Assembly: GCA_002385815.1 (NCBI GenBank)
Contig: DGEE01000070.1
Location: 9,953 to 15,508, forward strand
Direction of reading: 5' to 3'
Length of the DNA stretch: 5,556 bases
Source: Hungateiclostridiaceae bacterium UBA3934
GTDB taxonomy: Bacteria > Bacillota > Clostridia > Acetivibrionales > DTU013
The notes under the pieces were generated by a model. That model saw nothing but the letters and a program-made list of their open reading frames with translations. It was not told where the DNA came from and made no database searches. The position numbers and the translations under genes were made by a program. Each line of letters opens with the position of its first letter. The first letter of the stretch is position 1. This document shows positions 1-5,556 of the stretch, in pieces.

Positions 1-3
1 TGC

Positions 4-1122
4 ATGGAATTCGCCATCGATCTCGATCTCATACGTTCACAAAAGCTTTTACTGACACCACAGCTGAAACAGGCGATCGAAATACTTGAAATGGATTCAC
101 AGGAACTCTTTCAATACGTGGATAATCAACTGGATACAAATCCTGTACTGGAAGAAGCATCGGCTGAGACATTGCAATGCACAGCAGCCGGTATTGAAAC
201 AAATGATCCCGCCGATTTTTACCAATATACCGATACTGTCGATCCTGTGGCCGAAAAGCCGGAAATGATCCTTACACTGAAGCAGCATCTTCTGATCCAG
301 CTGGAGGCTCTCTGTACAGATAAAACAAGCCATATGATAGGTGAATATCTCATTGACAACACAGACAGAAATGGCTACATGAAGGCAGACACTGCTGAAG
401 CAGCAGCTTGTCTCGGTGTTCCTGAAAGCAGGGTGCTGGAGGTGCTGGAAAGACTTCAGTCCTTCGAACCGCCGGGAATTTTCGCCAGGAATCTTAAAGA
501 GTGTCTGCTGATACAACTGCGGCAGCTTGACAGACGCGATGCCGAAGCGGAGCTGATCGTCGAATGGTTTCTTGATGCTGTTGCAAAAAATGATGCCGAA
601 TTTGTTGCCAATGCCACGGGTATGACCGTTGACCGGACAGAAGAGCTCTTCCTGAAAATAAGGAGCCTTGAGCCTAAACCCGGCCGGAATTATCGATGCA
701 ATGATATAATCAGCCGGACATTGCCGGATGTTATAATCCGGGATTTGAATGAGGAGCTCATGGTTATTTTTAACACAGATGCATTCCCGAATATCTGTAT
801 ATCCGAAAAGTATCTTTCCGGGCTGTCCCGCAATGGTGCTCCGAAGGGCGAATATGTCAGCGAATGGCTGAACAAAGCGATATGGCTGATAAAGTGTTTG
901 GAGCAGCGTGAAGATATCATATTCAACATTGCCAGGGAAATCTGTGAACTGAGGAGAGAATTTTTCAGAAAAGGATCCGGAGCATTCAGGCATATTGACA
1001 AAAGCACATTTGCATCCCGTGTGTGTTTGCATGAAGCAATACTGGACAAAGCGCTTTCGGGCAAATATCTTCAGTGCAGGTGGGGACTGTATGAGCTGAG
1101 GAGTTTTTTCAAAGAGGCATGA
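4..1122 (+). CDS. rpoN: RNA polymerase sigma-54 factor (RpoN), C-terminally truncated
   Basis: The 372-residue product belongs to the sigma-54 family, which directs RNA polymerase to -24/-12 promoters and needs an AAA+ activator. Residues 1-50 match region I, with the family motif LTPQLKQAIEIL at 17-28 and NPVLEE at 46-51. Residues 52-85 are an acidic linker. The core-binding domain covers about 88-300, with FEPPGIFARNLKECL at 154-168 and LEPKPGRNY at 222-230. A helix-turn-helix lies near 331-362 (CLHEAILDKALSGKYLQ then WGLYELRSFF), but the usual G-M-H-E-S-T-V-S-R core is altered to CLHEAILDK and TPRG to CRWG. The protein ends two residues after RSFFK. The family normally runs about 430-480 residues and ends in the RpoN box (ARRTVAKYRE-like), which is absent. 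The ATG at 4 gives the typical N-terminus; upstream signals lie outside the window. A terminator follows the stop. Identity as RpoN is secure; whether it still works as a sigma factor is doubtful. Confidence 0.93.
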   Translation: MEFAIDLDLIRSQKLLLTPQLKQAIEILEMDSQELFQYVDNQLDTNPVLEEASAETLQCTAAGIETNDPADFYQYTDTVDPVAEKPEMILTLKQHLLIQLEALCTDKTSHMIGEYLIDNTDRNGYMKADTAEAAACLGVPESRVLEVLERLQSFEPPGIFARNLKECLLIQLRQLDRRDAEAELIVEWFLDAVAKNDAEFVANATGMTVDRTEELFLKIRSLEPKPGRNYRCNDIISRTLPDVIIRDLNEELMVIFNTDAFPNICISEKYLSGLSRNGAPKGEYVSEWLNKAIWLIKCLEQREDIIFNIAREICELRREFFRKGSGAFRHIDKSTFASRVCLHEAILDKALSGKYLQCRWGLYELRSFFKEA

Positions 1123-1139
1123 ACGGTACACCGACAACA

Positions 1140-1170
1140 GGAGCTGTCTTTTTCGGCACGCTCCTTTTTT
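1140..1170 (+). terminator. Intrinsic terminator after truncated rpoN
   Basis: GGAGC (1140-1144) plus TGTC (1145-1148) pair with GGCA (1155-1158) plus GCTCC (1160-1164), with one bulged C at 1159 and a TTTTTC loop. Six T residues follow at 1165-1170. It lies 17 bases after the sigma-54 stop codon, so the truncated gene appears to have a defined transcript end and should not read strongly into the recombinase. Confidence 0.75.
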
Positions 1171-1445
1171 CTGTATATCAGCACATGCCTGTGATGAAAT
1201 AATCCTGATAAAGGACAAAACACCTGAAATATATATATACCAGGGCAACGATCGTGGTATGTCGGAGGAGCCGTTGGGGAAAAAATATACAGGGGGAAGG
1301 GAAGTCATCATCAGGTATTCCGGAGAAGTCAGCGCAGGCGGGATCATCCGCAGGCTGCTTAAGCTCGCGGCAAGCGACAGTGGAAAGCAGCCAATGGAGG
1401 GGAGCAGGACTGAGGGGTGTCAGGGAGATGAGGCAGTCTGTGAAA
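1171..1445 (+). other. Gap between the rpoN terminator and the recombinase; no convincing gene
   Basis: This stretch holds a short AT run (ATATATATATA near 1230-1240) and several purine-rich, Shine-Dalgarno-like runs (1264-1270, 1290-1300, 1412-1417, 1422-1433), but no promoter I can defend. Two frames are open across most of it. The frame that continues into the recombinase (from a GTG at 1254) gives a Ser/Arg-rich extension unlike any recombinase N-terminus. The second frame, open from about 1100 to 1486, contains VSAGGIIRRLLKLAA at 1328-1372, which weakly resembles the segment after the sigma-54 helix-turn-helix. It may be a relic of rpoN or simply unconstrained DNA. Confidence 0.4.
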
Positions 1446-2897
1446 ATGAACAGGGTAGCGATTTATGTCAGGGTAAGCAGGGATGACAACGGAGAGAATT
1501 TCGAATCCATTGAAAACCAGCGTGACATGCTGGTGGACCATGTGGCGGCAAACAAGCTCGGGAAAGTGTTCGCGGTCTACATGGATGACAATGTTTCAGG
1601 TTCTGCGATCCAAAGGCCGGGACTGGACAGGATGAAGGAAGATATACTCAGAGGTATGATCGACGTAATATTGATAAAAGATCTGTCCCGGCTTGGCAGG
1701 AATAATGCTGGGACTCTGCAGCTCATAGATTTTTTTGAGGAGTACGGTGTCAGGGTCCTGACTGCCGATGGCCGGTTTGACAGTCTGGTGGACAATGATA
1801 TGGTCGGCATTGAAACCTGGGTGAATGAGAGGTATATAAGGGACATATCAAGAAAAATCCGCTCCAGTCTCAGATTCAAGATCCAAAGAGGTGAATACCT
1901 GGGGAAGGCTCCCTTTGGTTACAGGAAATCCGGCATCGAAAAAAACAGACTGGTCATTGATGAGTCAGAGGCTCATATCGTCAGACTTATATATAAACTG
2001 TATCTTTCAGGTATGGGCTACACCGCCATATCAAAATATCTTGAAGAGAAGGGATACAGCTCACCCAGGAATAAAGGCTGGAACAGGATAACCGTCAGAC
2101 GTATACTGTGTTCCCGCGTATATATAGGTGATACCGTCCAGGGAGTAAGCGAAAAGGTGAGTTTCAAAAGCAAAAAGACCAGGCGGCTTCCTGAGAGCAG
2201 ATGGGTCATCACGGAGGGCACTCATGATGCACTGATACCCAGAAAGATGTTCGATGAAGTACAGGCGTTGAGGCAAAGCAGGGCCGGGGGCAGGAAAGTG
2301 CAGGGGCGGAAGCGGCATATACTCAGCAGCATCATATTCTGTGGTGACTGTGGAAGCGCCATGTATGCCCGCAAACGGAGCCGGGGGATCGCGTATATTT
2401 GCGGAAATTACTGCAGAAACGGAAGGGACGCCTGTACCAGCCATTTCATATATGAGAAGGAGATCATCGAACATATCTGCAGTGAGCTGATGGTCCTGTT
2501 CAGGCAGGAGTATGAGTCGGCGGAAGCGGGTGAAGGCCTTTATGATCCTCTGGCTGATGAACATAGCCATGTGCTCCGTGATATAAGCGATCAGATCGAG
2601 AGCTTGCGCCGGCGGCAGGAACTGCTTTACAAGGACAGGCTGGTTGGACGGATCTCCGGCGACCTGTTTGACAGGATGAACCGGCAACTGGAAAAGCATA
2701 TGGAGGCACTGGAAAGTGAACAGGAGAAGCTGAGACAAGAATATACTCGGTCATCTGATGTCAGCCTGTTGATGGAAAACATCAGAGGCAGACTTGAAAG
2801 GAACGAACTGACAAATGAGATGGCATTGGTGGCTGTCAGATCCGTTGTCGTGCATGATAAGACCGTGACGATTGATTTGAGATATAAAATAACGTAA
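1446..2897 (+). CDS. Large serine recombinase (resolvase/invertase-type integrase)
   Basis: Encodes a site-specific DNA recombinase of the large serine family, which integrates and excises elements through a Ser-DNA phosphodiester intermediate. From the ATG at 1446 it is 483 residues, close to TP901-1 integrase and SpoIVCA. The resolvase domain (1-140) shows YVRVSRDD with catalytic Ser11, the SIENQRDML motif at 21-29 and DLSRLGRN at 79-86. The PF07508-type recombinase domain (about 155-275) includes APFGYRK and SSPRNKGWNRITVRRIL. A zinc ribbon follows, with C299-x2-C302 and C319/C330 plus SH at 332-333. A Glu/Arg-rich coiled coil spans about 376-435, as in integrases that use it for directionality. 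The start is uncertain: ATG 1428 (GAGGGG 10 bases upstream) and GTG 1440 (GAGG 6 bases upstream) are in frame; 1446 best matches family N-termini. All key residues are present, so it is probably active. No cargo, excisionase or att sites are recognisable nearby. Confidence 0.93.
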   Translation: MNRVAIYVRVSRDDNGENFESIENQRDMLVDHVAANKLGKVFAVYMDDNVSGSAIQRPGLDRMKEDILRGMIDVILIKDLSRLGRNNAGTLQLIDFFEEYGVRVLTADGRFDSLVDNDMVGIETWVNERYIRDISRKIRSSLRFKIQRGEYLGKAPFGYRKSGIEKNRLVIDESEAHIVRLIYKLYLSGMGYTAISKYLEEKGYSSPRNKGWNRITVRRILCSRVYIGDTVQGVSEKVSFKSKKTRRLPESRWVITEGTHDALIPRKMFDEVQALRQSRAGGRKVQGRKRHILSSIIFCGDCGSAMYARKRSRGIAYICGNYCRNGRDACTSHFIYEKEIIEHICSELMVLFRQEYESAEAGEGLYDPLADEHSHVLRDISDQIESLRRRQELLYKDRLVGRISGDLFDRMNRQLEKHMEALESEQEKLRQEYTRSSDVSLLMENIRGRLERNELTNEMALVAVRSVVVHDKTVTIDLRYKIT

Positions 2898-2900
2898 GAT
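2872..2900 (+). promoter_or_regulatory. Possible weak sigma-A promoter for the lipid kinase gene
   Basis: TTGATT (2872-2877) and TAAGAT (2895-2900) are separated by 17 bases, each matching four of six consensus positions. It overlaps the recombinase 3' end and would start transcription around 2907, just before the kinase ribosome binding site. Such matches arise by chance, so this is a candidate only; read-through from the recombinase is the alternative. Confidence 0.28.
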
Positions 2901-2936
2901 AAATGTGATTCAAAGTACTGTAACGGAGGCTGCACT

Positions 2937-3824
2937 ATGAAAAAGGCACTGTTCGTATACAACCCGCTGTCCGGGAACAGAAATGTACCGAAGGAACTGG
3001 ATTATATCGTCAGTCGTTTCATAGGGAACGGTACCCTGCCTGTCCCTTTCAGATTGGACAGGGATAACTCCCCTGAACTGGAAATGATTTTGAAGGAAGA
3101 GGATTTTGATTATGTTGTCGTGTCCGGAGGGGATGGAACGGTCAATTCGATCGCTTCCATTCTTCTCGACAACAATATCGATATCCCTGTCGGGGTCATA
3201 CCGGCGGGGACATGCAATGATTTCGCACGGAGTCTGAACATACCGACCGATATGAAAAAGTGTCTTGATATAGTTTTTTCCGGCAATGTAATGGAAATCG
3301 ACACAGGTCTGATCAATGGGGAGAAGTACTGCCTCAATACCTGTGCGGGAGGCAATTTCGTTGACGTGTCCTACAGCACCGACAGTGAACTGAAAAAGAG
3401 ATTCGGTCCGCTGGCATACTATCTGACAGCACTGGGAGAGCTGGCAAATCTGAAGCCTGTCAGACTGAAGCTGACCACTGATGAAGAAGTGGTGGAGGGC
3501 GAATTTCTGCTGTTTCTGATCCTGAACGGAAGACATGCAGCAGGATTTTGGAATCTCGTGGAGGAAGCGGATCTGTCAGACGGATGCATGGATATATTGC
3601 TGGTCAGAAACTGCCTGCATGTCGAGATGGCGGCCCTCTTTTTCAAGGTACTGCACAATGATTTCGTAAATGACAGGAATGTGATGTGGCTAAGGACGAG
3701 CAAATGCCGGATCGAGGGTGACAGCGACTTCAATCTGAGCATTGATGGCGAGGAATGGAAAGGATTGCCGATAGATATAGAATTTCTGCATCGAAGGCTC
3801 AAGGTATTTGCACCCGTCAAATAA
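2937..3824 (+). CDS. Diacylglycerol kinase family lipid kinase (DgkB/YegS/BmrU type)
   Basis: The 295-residue protein has the size and motif order of soluble bacterial lipid kinases that phosphorylate diacylglycerol or related lipids with ATP at the inner membrane face. Visible motifs are YNPLSG (8-13), the nucleotide-binding SGGDGT (63-68), PAGTCNDFARSL (89-100), DTGLING (122-128), NTCAGGNFVDV (134-144), LSDGCMDILLV (213-223) and SIDGEEW (268-274). There is no signal peptide or membrane segment. The start is well supported: GGAGG at 2925-2929 lies seven bases before the ATG. It begins 39 bases after the recombinase stop with no terminator between, so read-through is likely unless the weak promoter at 2872-2900 is used. 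The sequence cannot separate a housekeeping diacylglycerol kinase (DgkB, recycling lipid to phosphatidic acid) from paralogues of other substrate range, so no symbol is given. No gene for a linked lipid pathway is next to it. Confidence 0.93.
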   Translation: MKKALFVYNPLSGNRNVPKELDYIVSRFIGNGTLPVPFRLDRDNSPELEMILKEEDFDYVVVSGGDGTVNSIASILLDNNIDIPVGVIPAGTCNDFARSLNIPTDMKKCLDIVFSGNVMEIDTGLINGEKYCLNTCAGGNFVDVSYSTDSELKKRFGPLAYYLTALGELANLKPVRLKLTTDEEVVEGEFLLFLILNGRHAAGFWNLVEEADLSDGCMDILLVRNCLHVEMAALFFKVLHNDFVNDRNVMWLRTSKCRIEGDSDFNLSIDGEEWKGLPIDIEFLHRRLKVFAPVK

Positions 3825-3855
3825 ATGAAAACCTCCATGGCCGCCAGCATCCTGC

Positions 3856-3881
3856 ATATTTTCTCATGATCATGAAAATAT
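3856..3881. repeat. AT-rich near-perfect palindrome between lipid kinase gene and spoIVA
   Basis: Arms ATATTTTCATGA and TCATGAAAATAT match perfectly over 12 bases apart from two extra bases (TC) in the left arm. There is no T tract after it, so it is not a standard intrinsic terminator, though it could form a weak hairpin at the 3' end of the kinase transcript. It sits about 45 bases upstream of the candidate sigma-E promoter of spoIVA, where a dimeric regulator could bind. Function is unknown. Confidence 0.5.
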
Positions 3882-3924
3882 AGGCTGACCGCCCGAAATA
3901 AACGGAACAAACCCCTTCTTTTAG

Positions 3925-3952
3925 TAATAATAGGATTTTACGGACATATATT
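3925..3952 (+). promoter_or_regulatory. Candidate sigma-E (mother-cell sporulation) promoter of spoIVA
   Basis: TAATAAT (3925-3931) fits every position of the sigma-E -35 pattern (G/T, A/C, ATA, then two A/T). After a 13-base spacer, CATATATT (3945-3952) fits the -10 pattern CATA(C/A)(A/T)NT at all but one position. Transcription would start near 3959, leaving a leader of about 42 bases before the spoIVA start with its ribosome binding site intact. In Bacillus subtilis spoIVA is transcribed by sigma-E, which agrees with the placement. The match was found by eye, not by a scored search. Confidence 0.6.
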
Positions 3953-3986
3953 AATTGTGAATCCCGTGCTTTTATATCCATAAATT

Positions 3987-3993
3987 AGGGGGG
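3987..3993 (+). promoter_or_regulatory. Ribosome binding site fixing the GTG start of spoIVA
   Basis: AGGGGGG lies seven bases before the GTG at 4001. It selects a GTG start that yields exactly the family N-terminus (MERYDIYQQIAERT). Confidence 0.8.
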
Positions 3994-4000
3994 TTGTCGG

Positions 4001-5479
4001 GTGGAAAGATATGATATATACCAGCAGATTGCTGAAAGGACTCAGGGAGATATTTATATAGGTGTCGTTGGTCCTGTCAGGACAGGGAAATCCACCTTGA
4101 TCAAGAGGTTCATGGATTTGCTTGTCATACCGAACATAGAAAATGTGTACAGCCGTGAAAGAGCCAAGGATGAACTGCCGCAAAGTGCCACCGGACGCAC
4201 GATCATGACCACGGAGCCCAAATTCGTGCCCAATGAGGCAGTGGAAATAACGCTGGATGAAGCATTGAAGCTGAAGGTCAGGATGGTGGACTGCGTAGGC
4301 TACCTGGTAAAAGGGGCATTGGGTTATCTGGAGAATAACGCACCCAGGATGGTTTCGACCCCCTGGTTCGATTATCAGATACCTTTTGAGCAGGCGGCAG
4401 AACTGGGGACTAAAAAAGTCATAAATGATCACTCGACAATCGGACTTTTAGTGACCTGTGACGGGACTATAACCGATATCGACAGGGAAGATTATGTCGA
4501 GGCAGAAAAGCGCGTCGTAAATGAGTTGAAAGAAATAAACAAGCCTTTCGTGATCGTGCTCAATTCAGTGAGGCCTGATGATCCGGAAACTGAGGAGCTG
4601 AGGCTTGAGCTGGCGGAAAAATATGAGGTGCCGGTTATCAGTGTGAATTGCGCCCAGATGCAAAATGAAGATATAGCTGCGATAATGGAGCGGATCCTTT
4701 ATGAGTTCCCCGTACGTGAGATCGGGATCAACATACCGGGATGGGTAGAGGCTCTGGAGCAGGATCACTGGCTGCGGATCGATATGCTCCAGGCTATAAG
4801 GAGTGTATTTGACGGAGTCCAAAAGATTCGCGAGGCAAGAGACTCTCTGGAAAGATTTTTAGAATATGAATTCATCGGAAGGGCCGATCTGGTGGAAATA
4901 GATGCGGGATCGGGCAATATACTCCTGGATATACAGACCCCGGAGGACCTGTTTTACAGTGTCCTCAGCGACATCACCGGCCTGAGGATCGATGGCGAGC
5001 ATATGCTGATGGGAATGATGAAGGAGCTTGCAAGGGTCCGGAGAGAATATGAAAGGGTCGAATATGCACTGCATGAAGTAAAAGTGAAGGGCTACGGGGT
5101 CGTGACCCCGCAGATGGAGGAGATGACGCTGGATGAGCCTGAGATCATAAAGCAGGGCAACAGGTTCGGTGTCAAGCTGAAAGCCAGCGCTCCGTCCATA
5201 CATATGATAAGAGCCGATATCGAAACAGAGATAGCTCCCCTGGTGGGCACGGAAAAGCAGTCAGAGGAACTGGTCAACTATTTGCTCAAAGAGTTCGAGA
5301 ACGAACCGGGCAAGATCTGGGAATCGAATATATTCGGGAAATCCCTGCATGAGCTGGTGAGCGAAGGACTGCACAACAAGCTTCTGAGGATGCCGGAGGA
5401 CGCCCAGCAAAAGCTTCAGGAGACGCTGCAGAGGATCATCAACGAGGGCAGCGGTGGTCTGATATGCATCATACTGTAA
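4001..5479 (+). CDS. spoIVA: Stage IV sporulation protein A, spore coat morphogenetic ATPase
   Basis: SpoIVA is a mother-cell cytoskeletal ATPase that polymerises on the forespore surface, anchored through SpoVM, to form the basement layer of the spore coat; it is also needed for cortex formation. The product is 492 residues, the same length as the B. subtilis protein. The N-terminal TRAFAC-type GTPase-like domain, which uses ATP, carries Walker A GPVRTGKST (24-32, Lys30), the threonine pair T70/T71 in GRTIMTTEPKFVP (the sensor threonines of B. subtilis), and Walker B Asp97 in MVDCVG. A middle domain follows to about residue 400. The C-terminal polymerisation and localisation domain ends in GGLICIIL, a typical hydrophobic SpoIVA tail. 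Translation begins at GTG 4001 behind AGGGGGG. It has its own sigma-E-like promoter and a strong terminator, so it is a single-gene unit. All known catalytic residues are intact; this gene marks the organism as an endospore former. Confidence 0.98.
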   Translation: MERYDIYQQIAERTQGDIYIGVVGPVRTGKSTLIKRFMDLLVIPNIENVYSRERAKDELPQSATGRTIMTTEPKFVPNEAVEITLDEALKLKVRMVDCVGYLVKGALGYLENNAPRMVSTPWFDYQIPFEQAAELGTKKVINDHSTIGLLVTCDGTITDIDREDYVEAEKRVVNELKEINKPFVIVLNSVRPDDPETEELRLELAEKYEVPVISVNCAQMQNEDIAAIMERILYEFPVREIGINIPGWVEALEQDHWLRIDMLQAIRSVFDGVQKIREARDSLERFLEYEFIGRADLVEIDAGSGNILLDIQTPEDLFYSVLSDITGLRIDGEHMLMGMMKELARVRREYERVEYALHEVKVKGYGVVTPQMEEMTLDEPEIIKQGNRFGVKLKASAPSIHMIRADIETEIAPLVGTEKQSEELVNYLLKEFENEPGKIWESNIFGKSLHELVSEGLHNKLLRMPEDAQQKLQETLQRIINEGSGGLICIIL

Positions 5480-5502
5480 AAAAGGGCGGAAGCCCTTTTT
5501 TT
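5478..5502 (+). terminator. Intrinsic terminator of spoIVA
   Basis: GGGC (5484-5487) pairs with GCCC (5492-5495) around a GGAA (GNRA-type) tetraloop. The stem is extended by the preceding A run (5478-5483) pairing with seven T residues (5496-5502). The symmetric A and T tracts mean it could also stop transcription from the opposite direction. It overlaps the stop codon of spoIVA. Confidence 0.92.
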
Positions 5503-5556
5503 ATTTGCACATTTGCCAAAATGAACGGTATATTTTTTATTTAATTATTCTTCTTC

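Noticed and set aside
1119..1202. 27-codon ORF whose ATG overlaps the rpoN stop (ATGA).
   Set aside because: It runs through the terminator hairpin, has no ribosome binding site and shows no similarity to the missing RpoN domain.
97..1347. Long open frame of 416 codons on the minus strand, opposite rpoN.
   Set aside because: It is antisense to the well-supported sigma-54 gene, has Cys/Phe/Ile-rich low-quality composition, no recognisable motif and no ribosome binding site. It is a shadow of rpoN codon usage.
1254..1445. N-terminal extension of the recombinase from a GTG at 1254.
   Set aside because: The 64 extra residues are Ser/Arg/Gly-rich and unlike any serine recombinase, which begin just before the YVRVS motif.
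2910..3536. Minus-strand open frame of 208 codons opposite the lipid kinase gene.
   Set aside because: It is antisense to a kinase gene with clear motifs and has no recognisable domain of its own.
3979..3986. CATAAATT as the sigma-E -10 element of spoIVA.
   Set aside because: Transcription would start inside or after the ribosome binding site at 3987-3993, and no good -35 lies at the right distance. The pair at 3925-3952 fits better.
3938..4432. Minus-strand open frame of 164 codons covering the spoIVA start and upstream region.
   Set aside because: It is antisense to the conserved SpoIVA ATPase domain, with no ribosome binding site or motif.
1119..5530. Ten-base direct repeat ATGAACGGTA at 1119-1128 (rpoN break) and 5521-5530 (after the spoIVA terminator), considered as recombinase attachment cores.
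   Set aside because: About fifteen ten-base repeat pairs are expected by chance in a window this size, and the flanks do not extend the match. An element carrying spoIVA would be very unlikely.

Overview
The window looks like a chromosomal segment of a spore-forming, mid-GC Firmicute, most likely a clostridial lineage such as Lachnospiraceae. The main support is a full-length spoIVA with a sigma-E-like promoter. The Lachnospiraceae placement is inference; endospore formation is well supported by spoIVA. All four convincing genes lie on the + strand.

Region 1 (4-1170) holds a sigma-54 (RpoN) gene whose product has the N-terminal activator-interacting region and the core-binding domain. It stops just after a degenerate helix-turn-helix, so the C-terminal RpoN-box domain that reads the -24 promoter element is missing. 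A good intrinsic terminator follows 17 bases after the stop. Region 2 (1171-1445) has no convincing gene. One frame is open right through it and includes a stretch weakly resembling the linker that normally follows the sigma-54 helix-turn-helix.

Region 3 (1446-2897) is a complete large serine recombinase of about 483 residues, with catalytic, recombinase, zinc-ribbon and coiled-coil parts. It has no recognisable cargo or attachment sites here. Region 4 (2937-3824) is a lipid kinase of the diacylglycerol kinase family. It starts 39 bases after the recombinase with a strong ribosome binding site and may be co-transcribed with it or use a weak local promoter. Region 5 (3825-4000) is an intergenic segment with a near-perfect AT-rich palindrome and a sigma-E-like promoter. 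Region 6 (4001-5502) is spoIVA, 492 codons with its ATPase residues intact, closed by a textbook terminator.

The genes do not form one pathway. spoIVA is a self-contained sporulation unit (own promoter, own terminator). The most thought-provoking arrangement is a sigma-factor gene missing its 3' domain directly followed by a large serine recombinase. This recalls genes interrupted by recombinase-encoding elements, such as sigK and its skin element. The missing 3' piece was not found in the window, so simple decay of sigma-54 after an old insertion is at least as likely.
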